Shown: positions 22,133 to 35,139, counted from the first letter of the stretch. The stretch: 64,000 nt of DNA from Erodium maritimum (GCA_963921825.1 OY997591.1:41871825-41935824); one strand, 5' to 3'. Notes: generated by a model not told the origin, from the sequence alone. A program made the numbers and translations.

Positions 22133-24211
22133 CGGTAAAACACGGGTTCAACAACCCCACGGGCACTCATGGCCACCCAAGACACCAACGGTAAAACACG
22201 GGTTCAACAACCCCACGGGCACTCATGGCCACCCAAGACACCAACGGTAAAACACGGGTTCAACAACCCCATGGGCACTCATGGCCACCCAAGACACAAA
22301 CAGTAAAGTACGGGCTCTCATGGCCACCCAAGACACAAACTGTAAAGTACGGGCTCTCATGGCCACCCAAGACACAACAGTAAAGTAGGGGCTCTCATGG
22401 CCACCCAAGACACAAACTAAACAATCAACCTCCGGGCATAACCAAATGCCTCCAGTAATTCTAATATCGAAAGTTCACTGCTCCTACGACACTACTAAGT
22501 GTCACATGCATTTCTATTGTTCGATATGTTCCCGTATCATACGACACCACCCGGTGTCGCCTGCCTTTCTATTGTTCGATAAACTTACTTAATCCACGAC
22601 ACCCAAGTGTCACATGCATTTCTACTGTTAACTTTCCCTAGTCAGGGCCGAGATCCGGCCACTTTTCCCTACCTCGTATGCTTTCCCCAAAAGCTCACAA
22701 TCAAGCTCCGGCGTGATCTCGATCACTCGCCTAGCTTTCCCTTTCCTCTGTCGGTGGCACGGTCTAATAAGAACACAATTTAAAACACTTTTAAGCTTGC
22801 AGGCATAAACTGAATTTTAATAAACTTGACGCCCAAAAGTAACCCCGACAATATCGATCACTCCCAACCTTCCCAATTACTCGACATTGTCGATAATGGA
22901 CCCGGAAAGGCCCGTTTCGCCCGACCCGGCGAATCTGCCCGGGATTGGAAAACGTCCTTCCGGGTCTCCGAAAATTCCCGTTTTTGTTTCTACGGTCTTA
23001 GAATAATTCAAGGGTTCCTATGCACTCGACGGAATCAAATTCCGACTTCCGAGTAATTTAATTCGCGTTTAAAGTTTCTAAACCCGTCAATTACAACTTT
23101 CACAATTTAATTCCAAATTTCGATCCGGGTGTGGATTAACGACTTGGGGATCGTCCTAAACCACCCGAACACGAAAACCCGAGACCCGGGCATGTGGGCC
23201 CCACCCGGCCATTCTTGGCCGAGGGTGGCTAGGGCTAATTTGGGGCCGGTTCACCATGGTGGTGGCTGGTCCTAGCTCCGGCCAGCCACCCCACGTTCGG
23301 CCAGCCACCGTGCACGGTGGCCGGAGCTCCCCCCGAGCCTCCGGTCACCGGAAAACGATCATCCTTTCGCTCCAAAACACCTCCAACGAACCCCACACCT
23401 CAACTCAACCAAAAACTACTAGTTTTAACCTAAACCCTAACTTTCAAACTTAACAAAACGAGAATCGGCTAGATGCTCATCGTAGGGAATGTCGATGTGA
23501 ACTCGATTCCTTGATCGTTGAGACGATCCACCGGTTTGATCGACGGGAAATCACCAAACTCCAAACACCCCCTTCTCTTTTCTCTCTTCTTCTCCTTCTC
23601 CTTCTCTCTCTATTTCCTCTCTCCAAAAACCCTTTCTTTTACACTTATGGCCGAACACACCCCAACCTCATCTTTGTATTATTTCAAAAAAAAATCAAAC
23701 AACTGTCCTTTAATTACCAAACTAACACTAAAGTCTCATCTTTTGTTTTGTTCAAAAAACCAAACACCACCACATAATTGACAGGTGGCAAGTGGGTCCC
23801 ACACCTTTTGGAAAATATCTTCTAGATATTTTTCAGTCATATTCGTGAAATTCGGACGTCTCGGGCCCCGAACGGGCACTTTTTCCAAGAAATTACGAAA
23901 CTTCACGGGATACAAGGAAACGGCTCTACTAAGACCGTTGTGACGACGGCTAAGCTTTTTGGATCCAAAACGGACCTCGCCCGGTCCAAAACGTCGCTCG
24001 GTTGACTTTTCCCGCAAAAAGTCAACCTTTCCCAAATTGGTCAGAAATTTGCCCTGAGTCCCCCAGAACTCACTTTGGTCGATATCGGGGTCAACTTAAC
24101 TCCGGTATGACCCTCGGGGTCAAATTTAGGTTCATTTAAGTGTTTGTCCAAAAATTTTAAATTTTCCTGTTTTTCGCCGATTTGACTGCGTTGACCGGGA
24201 GTGGTTCTTAC
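22133..24211 (-). repeat. Truncated gypsy-B-type LTR (about 2.08 kb)
   Basis: Homologous to the inner part and right end of the LTR at 44883-48089: same minisatellite unit (22133-22420), same CTCCGGGCAT...GCCTCCAG motif, same end GACCGGGAGTGGTT-TTACA at 24211. The LTR part before the minisatellite is missing, so the left limit is a truncation. No partner LTR, PBS or internal region adjoins it. The orientation letter follows the element (U3 at 24211). Confidence 0.8.
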
Positions 24212-24715
24212 ATTCTAGGTTGTAAAATAGTGGTCGGTTCTAGTTCGCAGTCGGGGAATTATATCACTGATGTATGTGTGTTATTAGAATTTTGCAGCTC
24301 AATTTGAAATAAATTGTTTTGTGTTTTTGTAATTCCTTGTTTGCACCTTACCAGACAAGTTTATCATCTCTAGAAATTCCAATAACCAACAGCCCAAAAG
24401 GTACTAGGTCAACCCCCTCCGATTAGAAATTCCAGATTTTGAAGAGGATGAAAGTTCAAGCTCAAGCCTACAAAATGCAGAAGTAGTAGAAATTGATTTG
24501 CCGCAGCAGCTTAAACCTGTTTTGGCCTAGAATGAACATTTTGACTGCAAAATTTCAGTTAAAAGTTGTTTAGGGGAAACTTCAAAGTTCATCAAGGGAG
24601 AACTTGAGAGGTTAAATGATAAAAGGTCCACCTACTGCAACTTAAAAAAAATTCATTTGGTCATTTACTAGATGTCCAACCGCATATTTACAGTTTTTGT
24701 CAAATTCCTTGGTGG
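24212..24715 (+). other. 5' flank of the DUF1985-like gene
   Basis: AT-rich. Some coding-like sequence from about 24420 (Glu/Ser-rich) may be an upstream exon of the following pseudogene. No other feature was seen. Confidence 0.35.
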
Positions 24716-27410
24716 TTGTTAGTTCAAGAAGGTCAATTGAAGCGGTCGTACGAGATCTGGTTCTTAGTCCAAAGTAGACCTATCATATTATCTTTGAAGG
24801 AATACTGTTTAATTACGGGGCTGAAGTGTGGAGATTTCCCCGAGGAAAAAGTGTTAAAACAGATGAAGTCTATAGTGTTTTCCACCAAACACTTCCCGAC
24901 TCTAAAAGCTAGTATGAACAACTTAGATAAGAAAGTGATCCAGTTGGTAGATGAACAACTGCATGTTAGACCTCCTAAGAAGTTTAATTGGGATATCATT
25001 AGGGTTTTCTTGTTGTTGATCATCGGAGGAGTATTGATGTCATTAGACAAACGATACCATAAGCTGGATCGAGACTATTTGGCATTAGTAGAAAACGTGA
25101 AATTGTTCTACAAATACCCTTGTGGTAATATGTCCTTCATGTATTTTCTAAAACAACTAAAATCAAAGAAGTTGAGAATTAAAGTTGGTGCGGCTGAGAA
25201 GAACCCAAGAAATGAGAGTAGTATGACATATACCGGATTTGTTTTTCCATTAACGGTAAGTACATATTCCTTAACATAAACAAACAAAAATATATTAGTA
25301 TACATGCTGTCTCTTATGATTTGTATCTTATGTCGTAGGTACTTGCATTTGAATGCATGTCATCATTAGCAATGAAGTTTGCAATGATTCGTCAAGACTT
25401 CGGCGCAAACTTACCTAGGATCTGTAAATGGAAAACAATGTGGAGTAGAATGTCGGCTTACAGTGTTGTTAAGGAAGCACTCTTACAAAGCTCATCGGGG
25501 GTTAGGAATTTAATTGGAATTCCAGTTTTCATAAAATATATAACTTTTCATATAAAATTTCACCTATTAATTTATTCGTTTTTATTTGTGCTTAGGAAAT
25601 AGTAAGTCTGCTGGTCCCCAATGAAGAAGAAAAGAAGTTGCCTTGGATGGAAGAATTCATCAACCTCGAATAAGAACATCTGAATCCGTTGTTGGACAAC
25701 ATGGCTGAGAAGTTGGAAGAGGCTATGTAGTTTCATTTCTTGAGGATGAGACAAACCATGTGGCACCACCAACGCCACTAGAGGTTCATATGTCACACCC
25801 ACAGTCTGATGATTGACTTTCTATGGCTGTCATGGAGCAAATTGAGTTGTTAAAGACACAAGTCCTCTTAGTACAGGCTGATGTGAAAAGATCAATGGAA
25901 ATGTAGAAGAGGTAATATGATACGATCATGAAAGCTCTGTTTAACCAGCATGATGCGTTCAATCATGCATTGAACCATTTCCAACCAGATTCGGAAGCAT
26001 CAAACCCGGAGCAGGGCAACCAGGACAACCAAGAAGAAGAACTACCCGTTTTCGAGGATTTTCCGGATGTGAATGTGAACGAAGAGGTCGTTGGATAGGA
26101 TGTGAACTAGGGAAAGGCCATTAGAGAGGATGTGAACCAAGAGGTCCATGAGCCTCCAACTGAAAAGGAAATGCCAGATGTGTACCAATAGCTCCATGGG
26201 CCTCTAGCTAAAAAGAAAATGTCGGAAGTGGACCAAGAGGTCTATGACCCTCCCGTCAAAAGGAAATGACAGAAGTGAACCTAGAGGTCCATGAGCCTCC
26301 CATTGAAAAGAAGTGTGTGACAAAGAAATCTGTCACAAAGAAGCCTGAAGCAACAAAGAAGAGGAAGAAACAAGAAGTAAACCAGGAAATCAACATACCA
26401 ATAGTTAACGAAAAGAACAATGAAGCAACAAAGGCCAAGAAGAAGAGACTTGCACTAAACTTGTTAAAGTTGGACCCTCTTCAAAAAGTTGATATATCCA
26501 AAACCTAGGTTTAAAAAGATTATGAGATCACTACTGGAGAAGAAGAAGAACCTACCGATAGAGGCGGTCCCAAAAACACCTTACGATGCAGTAGACAAAT
26601 TGTACTACCATAATCTCAATCGGATACACAACAAGCTAAGTTATCGGGTAAGCTGGAATTAATTCACTTCCATGTATGCAACACATGGATGATTGCATGT
26701 TTGGAATTAGAAAACGACAGGCATGCTTCACCGAGAACTATGATCAAATGTTGTAGTATTGGACATAGCATTTGTAGTAGCCGTCCTTGAAGACCACGTG
26801 ACATGGAGTAAAAATGAGAACCCTCAAGTACTAGATCGTTTAATGCAATATGTTAGGGGTGATCTTCCGGAATTTGGTGGTAAGGCATGAGAAGGGTGTG
26901 AAAAAGTCTATTTTCCTTTTATGTTGGATAAAAGAGAGAAAGATGGGTTATGGTGGTGGCGGACGTATCCCGCTGCATGGTCATTTTGTATGATTGTGAT
27001 AGAAGAGTTGTCTCGCAAGAATCTGTCTTAGATAGAGGGATGTGACCTTTTTTGGACATGTTCCCACTCATTCTCATTACTTCCAATATATTTCACGTCA
27101 ATTACTCCATGAGGGCACAACATGGAAGTATGAAAGGCGGTCAGATTTGCCTCAACAGGATCTGAAGTATGGAAACTTATAAAAACTTTTCATCGTGTTT
27201 CTTAATTTGTTTCCATAAGTCGTACTTAGTTGTCATAAATTCGCTTCTATTGTATAGAGGAGACTCGGGTGTTTATGCCCTAAAGTACTGCGAGCTAGAG
27301 CTATAAGCATTCCATGTCGCCATTTATATGACTCAAAAAAATTTCCATGTGTACCGTATGAAGATGTGTGTGGATATAGCCATCAACTTTGAGAATCTAC
27401 TGGATTAAAA
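24716..27410 (+). pseudogene. DUF1985 / Ulp1-like (C48) protease gene remnant, probably MULE-associated
   Basis: The first block (24716-25252) reads YEIWFLVQSRPIILSLKEYC, then LITGLKCGDFPEE and GGVLMSLDKRYHKLDRDYL, the layout of plant DUF1985. A likely intron follows (GTAAGT at 25255 to TAG at 25338), then the frame continues LAFECMSSLAMKFAM. The middle (25980-26510) is Glu/Lys-rich with repeats of the type EVH-EPP-EKK. Near 26670-26960 HFHVCNTWMIACLEL and EKVYFPFMLDKRE resemble the Ulp1 fold. Near 27263 GDSGVYALKYCELE sits where Ulp1 proteases have the catalytic GDCGV, so Cys is replaced by Ser. Stops interrupt several blocks. DUF1985-plus-Ulp1 genes are typical cargo of plant Mutator-like elements; no terminal inverted repeats were found here. 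Confidence 0.7.
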
Positions 27411-27569
27411 ATGTGAATGAACTTTGTAGTTGGATAATATGTTATTTTTAAATGATTAGATGTAATAGAAATTGATATTGATAGTTAAGACTTGCCCTTT
27501 TAACCGTTGAATGTAATAGCCACTGAACGTGTTAATGTGTTTGATGATGAATCAATGAATAGAACTTGT

Positions 27570-28456
27570 TAATTTTTGTTATATGTTGAATTAATGTGTT
27601 TGATTAATGTTGTATGAGTTATAATGTTAATTTTTGTTACATATTGAATGGATGTGTTTGATTAATGTTGAATGGATTATAATGTTGATTTTTGTTATAT
27701 GTTGAATGGATTATAATGCTGATGTTAGGGTTAATTATAAAGTGATCATATTAAGACTGGTTTTAGGTCGGGGACTCATTCTGAAAAATCCATTTCAGGT
27801 CTAGTTTTCAATATGGAAAATATATTTCAGGTTTGGGATGTATTCGGGGTGATGATTAAAGGTGTCAATCAGAATTTTTGTTATATGTTGAATTAATGTG
27901 TTTGATAAATGTTGTGTGGATTATAGTGTTAATTTTTGTTATATGTTGAATTAATGTGTTTGATTAATGTTGAATGGATTATACTGTTAATGTTAGGTTT
28001 AATTGTAAACTGGTCATATTAGGACTGATTTTAGGTCGGGGACTCATTTTGATCAGATCTAGGGCTCATTCTGAAAAATCCATTTCAGGTCGTCTGATTT
28101 TCAAATTGGAAAATATATTTTAGGTTTGGGATGTATTCGGGCGATGATTAAATGTGTCAAGTCAGATTTTTTGTTATATGTTGAATTAATGTGTTTGATT
28201 AATGTTGTGTGGATGATAATGTTAATTTTTGTTATATGTTGAATTAATGTGTTTGATTAATGTTGAATGGATTATAATGTTAATGTTAGGTTTAATTGTA
28301 AAATGATCATATTAGGATTGATTTTAGGTCTGGGACTCATTCTGATCAGATTTGGGACTCATTCTAAAAACTTCATTTCAGGTTTGGTTTTCAATCTGGA
28401 AAATATATTTCATGTTTGAGATGTATTCAGAGTGATGATTATCGGTGTCAATCATA
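27570..28456. repeat. Tandem repeat, about 290-bp unit, three copies
   Basis: Each unit contains GTTATATGTTGAATTAATG, a GTTGAATGGATTATAATG block, TTTTAGGTC-GGGACTCATT and CATTTCAGGT (at 27791, 28081 and 28374, i.e. steps of 290 and 293). Copies are diverged by substitutions and small indels. There is an additional inner duplication of the GTTATATGTTGAAT block. Confidence 0.85.
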
Positions 28457-28929
28457 ATTTATGGGGAACAGTTGTGTCTTGACTAATTAATTTTACACGA
28501 AGTAAACAAAATAAGCAATGCACATTGTGAACGTGCGTGGTGGGCCAAACATAAACATTATGGCATTGACTTTGATCGTCCTATGATCTGATTTGGTGGT
28601 TCTGACCAAGCTCGATCGTAGCCAGGCCCCCCCTGAGCCTGAGGCTATATTAATGTGAATTTACTCATCATTTATATGTTATTTTATTTACTCTCCATTA
28701 TAAAATCACGAAAGAGTAATTTTTATGTGTTTCTTCAACAATACATGAATAATAGTTTTAAATTGAGGATGTCATCCGAAAGATGTTTTAGTTTGATACC
28801 CAACTCCAAATGACGGCGAATCTCTAACCCTTAGAGATAATGTTTTTATTTCTGTCACTGGACTATATTAAACAGCTAACCGAAACCATTACAAAAATAA
28901 AAGGCAGTTTGTGAGTTTAAAATGCTAAT
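28457..28929. other. No feature recognised
   Basis: AT-rich sequence between the tandem repeat and copia-4. Nothing supported. Confidence 0.4.
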
Positions 28930-29000
28930 TTCAACGTTTAAAACAAACAAACAAAAAACTGGATCTAATAGATAACAATGAAACAATTTGTTGAATATAG

Positions 29001-29801
29001 TTGGGCACAAAACCAAGTTATCATTTTGTACGAGCACAAGGCATGGGCATTGGGTCAGTAGAAAATCCAAAGAGAGAAGATGATCTATCAGGCGAAGACA
29101 TGGCCAGACCCATCCCGCGGAGCAACAACCCGTTGGACGAAGAAATGGACGAAGGCGTGTCCATTGCTTACTCGGTAAGCAGGTTGAGTCAGTATACACA
29201 TAACCCGAGTAACGAGCATTGGAATGCTTTACATCCTCTACTGAAGTACCTAAAAGGGACTATGAGTTAGGTCCTGTATTACAATACATTTCCTAACGAT
29301 TTGGAAGGATATTGTGATGCAAACTGGGTTTCAGATAATGATGAGATCAGCTCGATGAGCGGCTATGTGTTCACCTTGGGTGGAGGTGCTATATCATGGA
29401 AGTCTTCGAAACGGACTTGTATTGCCAGCTCTACCATGGAGTCTGAGTTCATTGCCCTTGAGTTGACTGGACAAGAGTCAAACTGGCTGAGGAACTTATT
29501 AGCAAATGTGCTTGTGTGGGGAGGGCAAGTCGTGCCTGTTTCATTACATTGTGATTTGCAAGCGGCTAGTTGTGTTGCGAAGAATAATGTGTATAATGGT
29601 AAGAAGAGACAAATTCGTATCAGGCATGGTGTCGTTAGAGAACTCCTAAAAAATGGAGTGATTTCTTTGGAATTTGTGAGATTCGAAAGAAATCTTGCTT
29701 ATCCTTTCACAAAGGGTCAACCAAGGAGAATACTCTATGATATGTCAAGAGGAATGAGACTCAAGCCCATAGATCAAGAAAGGATGGACGACACGTGTTA
29801 G
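29001..29801 (+). pseudogene. Copia-4 RT end and RNase H
   Basis: [20 protein letters not shown] and [11 protein letters not shown] are the RT/RNase H connection. A TAG at 29268-29270 breaks the frame, then YCDANWVSDNDEISSMSGYV, ISWKSSKRTCIASSTMESEF, LHCDLQAASCVAKN and YPFTKGQPRR follow to the stop after 29801. Catalytic Asp/Glu positions of RNase H are largely retained. Confidence 0.88.
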
Positions 29802-29865
29802 TGGTCATATACAACCACACTAGTCTCGATACACTACATCTCCCACTCCTATGACTTTAGTAGTG

Positions 29866-30105
29866 CTCGATGATCTATAACCAGTTTTGGTGGTGCTTTG
29901 AGACGCACTTGATAGATCTTGATAATAATCTATAACTAGTATTGGTAGTTCTTGTGAGACGCACTTGATAGATTGTAATCCATAACTAGTTTTGGTGGTG
30001 CTATAGAGACGCACTTGATGGATTATGTTGACAGGATGGACTCTATGTCCTTAATAACTCTAGACCCGGTTGGGATAATGCTTGTGAGAAGCACTTGATG
30101 AGCTA
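29866..30105 (+). repeat. Short tandem repeat in the copia-4 3' untranslated region
   Basis: Four imperfect copies of a ~55-60-bp unit containing AACTAGT-TTGGTGGTGCT and GAGACGCACTTGATAGAT. The last copy (30064-30105) is the most diverged. It lies between the pol stop and the PPT. Confidence 0.8.
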
Positions 30106-30472
30106 CCTACGTGTGTGTGATGGTGGGTCGCCATCTATGAAAGACTTGGGGCAAAGTCTTCCTAGAGCACTCATTAGAACAAAGGTATACGCATGGCTTT
30201 TAATAGCGTTTATGAAAGTATCGCAGATTCAGTGGAATCTGAAGTATGGTATGTGTTGTGTGACGTATCAACCGAAGCTAAGTAAGTTCAAGATTCTATT
30301 CACTTACTTTAAGTAAATTGTTATCACATCTCACTATGCATCAATTCAAATCAAAAGATATTGATGTTTAAGTACCGCACCTTGCAGCAACCAGAACATT
30401 TGTTGTGTTTTTTTATTTAAAAATGTTTTCACATTTTTTTTCTTTCGACCTTTTGTCACCATTTGTGGGGAT

Positions 30473-31222
30473 TGTTGGAGAACTAACATCAAAAACCATT
30501 TGTGTTTTGCTCCTTGTCCCATATCGATAGATTGGCAAGGACTTGAAGAGTTCTTATAAGCCAATCTATCATAGCATGAGTACAAGGAGTTGGGCCTCAT
30601 GGGTATCGCGTACCGTCGTTGCCGTCCATCCGGGTCGGGACGGAACAGGCTCGGGCTCAGGTTAGGGTTCGGGTGGAACCCTTGCGGGGCAGGCAAGAAT
30701 TAATTTTTTGGGAAACTAATATCTATTTTCTCTACAGAATTATTCAAATTTATTCAAAAATTGTTTTGAACCGAATCGTAATGGAAGATCTGGTTTAAAC
30801 GTGGCTCTTAAGTGGTATTAACTTGCTGAAACGTTTTTGTATTTATTTTGCTGAAACGGTTCTAGCGTTTTTACTATTTTACCCTTGCTTCATTTGAACC
30901 TATAAATAGTTGGCTCTGGCTCAACAAAAACTAGAGCCAAAACTATACATGTTTCCTTCTTCCTCTTTCACTTTACTACACCCGTGTTCTGGTGTTGTTC
31001 TGCTGAGTCCACATCCAATATGGCGAGTGGGCGCGCTGTTGGGTAGAGCTGTGTAACCTTGGGGAGCAACCACTGCTGATCGCCACCATAACGCCATAAA
31101 TATTGCTCTCAAGTTAGTGGTCGTGTGCCACGCCACAACTGGTTTGGTCATTTCCATTTCAACTGTTTTCTTATTTAATTCTGTTTCAGATAATTCATCA
31201 GTTCTGCATATATAATCCAACA
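30473..31222 (+). repeat. Copia-4 3' LTR (750 bp)
   Basis: Begins TGTTGG and ends CCAACA, perfect inverted termini, with a polypurine tract just before it. CTATAAATAG at 30901-30910 is a good promoter TATA box. Limits rest on termini because no second copy is present. Confidence 0.7.
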
Positions 31223-31519
31223 ATGTTTATTTGTTGTATAATTTTTTATGCTAGTTTCATGTCAAGAAAACAATATCCCATGTGTTTTGAAATGTTGGTA
31301 AATCAATTTGAAAACCGGTTTTACATATACTAGTTTGAATATGATTGGTTTTTTTATATACAAATATTGATACATCATTTGAAACATGGTTTTGCATATA
31401 CATCAATTTTAATATTTGATCATTGGTTTGTTTTGATAAGTTTTGTTGATCATCCTTCATGATACTTTTGAGTTCCTTGTTTTGGGTATTGATATGAATT
31501 TTGTTTTATTGCGTATTGA

Positions 31520-31946
31520 TGTAAGGTCCAATTTGGAGGCTAAGGCCAAGTACCTTTTGTTGGTGAGGATGCATCTGCGGTTGTATATGAAGGTACACCT
31601 CTTGACGATTCGAAATTAAAGTATGAGGTATGGAAGGATTTTAATAGGCGTCAAGTAGGATATACTATCTATGCATATTTCCATCATTGTCATACTAGGT
31701 TGAATGCCAACTCTTTTGTGTGCAGGACAACTAGTTTAAGAAATCATCTTAAGTCATGTAAAAAAATCCCAAAAGGCGTGTTGTTGAACCTAACCAAGGA
31801 CTCCTCAACTTTAAAAGTGCTACTAAAAAATTAGCGCCTTGGCATTTTGATCAAGCTACTTGTGAAATTGGACTAGCTAAGATGATAATTTTAGATGAGC
31901 GTCCCTTTAGTCATTTAGAAGGCAAAGGGTTTTGGTCGTTCATGAA
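31520..31946 (+). pseudogene. hAT-type transposase-like gene, 5' part (BED zinc finger)
   Basis: Reads KYEVWKDFNRRQVGYTIYAY, FHHCHTRLNANSFVCRTTSL and RNHLKSC, a BED-type zinc finger (Cys...His-x-Cys layout with one Cys changed or shifted). It continues LAKMIILDERPFSHLEGKGF and WSFM before gypsy-B interrupts it at 31947. Related plant proteins are RICESLEEPER/DAYSLEEPER-like. Stops and frame changes already occur in this part. The second part is at 48095-49800. Confidence 0.8.
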
Positions 31947-32505
31947 TGTCACGCCCCAATTTCAGTAAACCGAACTCAGGACGCGAACGTTTAAAACAAT
32001 TGAAACTTTTTTTGAATAAACACTTTAAAATCACCATTTAGTTAATCAAAATAATATTTACAACTCCAAAACGTCCCACAAATGGACAAAGTACAAGGTA
32101 TCCGTCACTAGACTCAAAAGATAAAACCCGGACTCCGCTCCTAGCTCCACAAGCTTCGAGAGCTCACCTAGTCCGTCCTGTGATCAGTACCTGTAGGAAA
32201 AGCAGCTAGGGGTGAGCGTTCGCTCACCACCACAGATAATAGACTGACTACGACATAATTAGTAGACAATGCCGATAACACCAACAACAAACTCAACACC
32301 GGGGAACACTATGCACAACCCAAGTACTCCGACTGGCACACACCCACTGTTACCTTCCTCGACCGACTCAACACTCTGACACTTAAAGTAGACCTGACAC
32401 AACGATTGACGACCTCCTCCAAAGACACGACAGACAACCACGCAACACCCAAGATCACGAAGGATCGCACACCAAACAAGATCATAAAGGATCGCACGCC
32501 AGCTG

Positions 32506-32835
32506 CTCAGTAACCTCCCTCACTCACGCGCTTTGCCAAACCACTCAGTTCAGGCGGTCGACCTGTCTCAGTAACCTCTCTCACTCACGCGCTTTGCCGA
32601 ACCACTCAGGCCAGGCGGTCGACCTGTCTCAGTAACCTGTCTCACTCACGCGCTTTGCCGAACCACTCAGGCCAGGCGGTCGACCTGTCTCAGTAACCTC
32701 TCTCACTCACGCGCTTTGTCGAACCACTCAGGCCAGGCGGTCGACCTGTCTCAGTAACCTCTCTCACTCACGCGCTTCCCCGACACAAAGTCGGGCCAGG
32801 CGGTCGACCTGTCTCAGTAACCTCTCTCACTCAGG
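32506..32835. repeat. 61-bp tandem repeat in gypsy-B 3' LTR
   Basis: Five full copies plus a partial one. The unit starts CTCAGTAACCTCTCTCACTC and includes GCGGTCGACCTGT; starts are at 32506, 32567, 32628, 32689, 32750 and 32811. The same array occurs in the 5' LTR. Confidence 0.93.
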
Positions 32836-32879
32836 TAACCACAATCACAATCACAAGCAAGTTCAACAAACAGCAACAA

Positions 32880-33256
32880 CACAGGTTCAACACTCCACAA
32901 GCACTCATGGCCACACAAGACACCAACAGTAAAACACAGACTCAACAACCCCACGGGCACTCACGGCCTCCCAAGACACACCAACAGTAACTCACGGGCT
33001 CAACAACCCCACGGGCACTCGCGGCCTCCCAAGACACACCAACGGTAACTCACGGGCTCAACAACCCCACGAGCACTCACGGCCTCCCAAGATACACCAA
33101 ACAGTAACTCACAAGCTCAACAACCCCACGGGTACTCATGCCCACCCAAGACACCAACAGTAAAACGCGGGCTCAACAACCCCACGGCACTCACGGCCAC
33201 CCAAGACACCAACAATAAAGTAACACGGGTTCAACAACCTAACGACACTCACGGCC
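32880..33256. repeat. LTR minisatellite (50-60-bp unit)
   Basis: Repeats of AACAACCCCACGGGCACTCA-CGGCC-CCCAAGACACCAACAGTAA type. Each unit carries the same core with small changes. LTR-C is inserted inside this array. Confidence 0.9.
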
Positions 33257-35139
33257 TGTAATAACCACTTCCGGTCAACGACAGTCAAACCTGCGAAAAA
33301 CAGGAAAATTTAAAAAATTTAAGACAGACACTTAACTAAACCAAAAATTGACCCCGAGGGTCATACCGGACTTAAGTTGACCCCGATATCGCTCAAAGTG
33401 ACTTCCGGGGGACTCTGGGCAACTTTCTGATCAGTTTGGGGAAAGTTGACTTTTCGCTAGAAAAGTCAACCGAGCGACGTTTTGGTCCATTCGAGGACCG
33501 TTTTGGATCCAAAAAGCTTAGCCGTCGTCGCAGCGGTCTTAGTTGAGTCATTTCCTTGTAGCCCGTGAAGTTTCGTGTTTTCTTGGAAAAAGTTTCCGTT
33601 CGGGGCCCGAGACGGCCGAATTTCGCGAATCTGATTGGAAAATATCTAGAAGATATTTTCCAAAAAGGGATGGGACTCACTTTCCACATGTCACCAATGT
33701 GGTGGTGTTAGGTTTATTGGACAAAACAAGACAAGACTACTTGATGGTTAGTTTTTCTTTTTAAGTGTTAGTTGTTATTTTTTTTAAATGAAACAAAAGG
33801 GAAAGAAGATGAAGTTACACGTCCATTTCAAAAAAAAGGGAATAAATAGAGAGAGAAAGTAGAGAGAAGGATAATAAGAGAGAAAAGAGAAGGGGTGTTT
33901 GGAGTTTTGGCTTTTCCCGTCGATCAAGCCGTTGGATCGTCTCAACGATAGAAGAATCGAGTTCACACCGTCATTCTCTACGGTGAGCACCTAACCGATT
34001 TTCTTTTTGTTAAGTTCGAATTTTAGGGTTTGAGTTTAAACGATTCAAATATGGTTGAGTTTTGGTTAGAATTGGTTTAAAGATGAAGGGTTGAGGTTTG
34101 GGGTTCGTTAGGAACGTTTTGGGGCAAAAAGGGAATTTTTCCATTGTGGCCGTGTGGGGACCACATGCCCGGGTATCAGGTTTTCGTGTTCGGGTGGTTT
34201 AGAACGTTCCCCAAGTAATTAATCTTCAACCGGATCGAAAATCGGAATTAAATTGTGAAAGTTGTAATTGACGGGTTTAGAAAATTTAAACGCGAATTAA
34301 ATTACTCGGAAGTAGGAATTTGATTCCGTCGAATGACTAGGAACCCTTCAATTATTCTAAGACCGTAGAAACGAAAACGGGAATTTTCAGAGCCCCGGAA
34401 GGGCGTTTTCAAAACCCGGGCAGATTCGCCATGTCGGGCGAATCGGGCTTTTCCGAGCCCATTATCGACAATGTCGAGTAATTGGGAAGTTTGGGAGTGA
34501 TTGACATTGTCGGGGTTGAGTTTGGGCGTTTAATTTTTTAAATTCGGGTTTCGCTTGCTTACTTAAAAAGTGTGTTAATTGTAATAATTGTAGACCGTAT
34601 CGCCTACCGTGGAAAGAGGAGGCTAAGCGGGAAATTTGGAGCATTGCCGGAGAGCGAGCATTGGTTGTGACACGCTTTACGAGGTAGGGAAAAGTAGCCG
34701 GATCTCGGCCCTGACTAGGGAAAGTTAACAGTAGAATTGCATGTGACACTTAGTAGTGTCGTAGGAGCAGAGAACTTAGCGTTATTAGAATTACTGGAGG
34801 CATATGACCATGCCCGGAGGTTGATTGTGAACTTATCGATATTATGAGTACTGGAGGCATATGAGAATGCCCGGAGGTTGATTGTGAAACTGTTGATATT
34901 AGAACTACTGGAGGCATTATTATGCCCGGAGGTTGATTGTACTTGATTGTTGTGTCTTGGGTGGCAAAGAGTGTCGTTGGGGTGTTGAACCCGTGTTACT
35001 TTATTGTTGGTGTCTTGGGTGGCCGTGAGTGCCATTGGGATGTTGAACCCGTGTTACTTTAGTGTTGGTGTCTTGGGAGGCCATGAGTGCCCGTTGGGTT
35101 GTTGAACCCGTGTTACTTTATTGTTGGTGTTAGTGAAAC

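Larger units (their letters stand above)
28930..31222 (+). mobile_element. Copia-4: 3' end of a Ty1/copia retrotransposon with one LTR
   Basis: RT C-terminus and RNase H (28930-29801), a 670-bp non-coding stretch, then a polypurine-like tract TTTGTGGGGAT directly before an LTR at 30473-31222. The 5' LTR, gag, protease, integrase and most of RT are missing, so this is a 5'-truncated copy. No TSD can be checked. Confidence 0.8.
31947..33256 (-). repeat. Gypsy-B 3' LTR, first segment
   Basis: Matches 44883 onward almost base for base (an 8-9-base indel and TGTC against TGTA near the start). It includes the 61-bp repeat array and the start of the minisatellite. It stops at CACTCACGGCC, where LTR-C begins; the LTR resumes at 42953. 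Confidence 0.92.

Noticed and set aside
32259-32441. 60-codon frame repeated at 45203
   Set aside because: LTR sequence of gypsy-B; identity reflects LTR pairing, not coding conservation.
32506-32835. Regular direct repeats considered as a CRISPR array
   Set aside because: Contiguous tandem repeats without unique spacers, inside a plant LTR.
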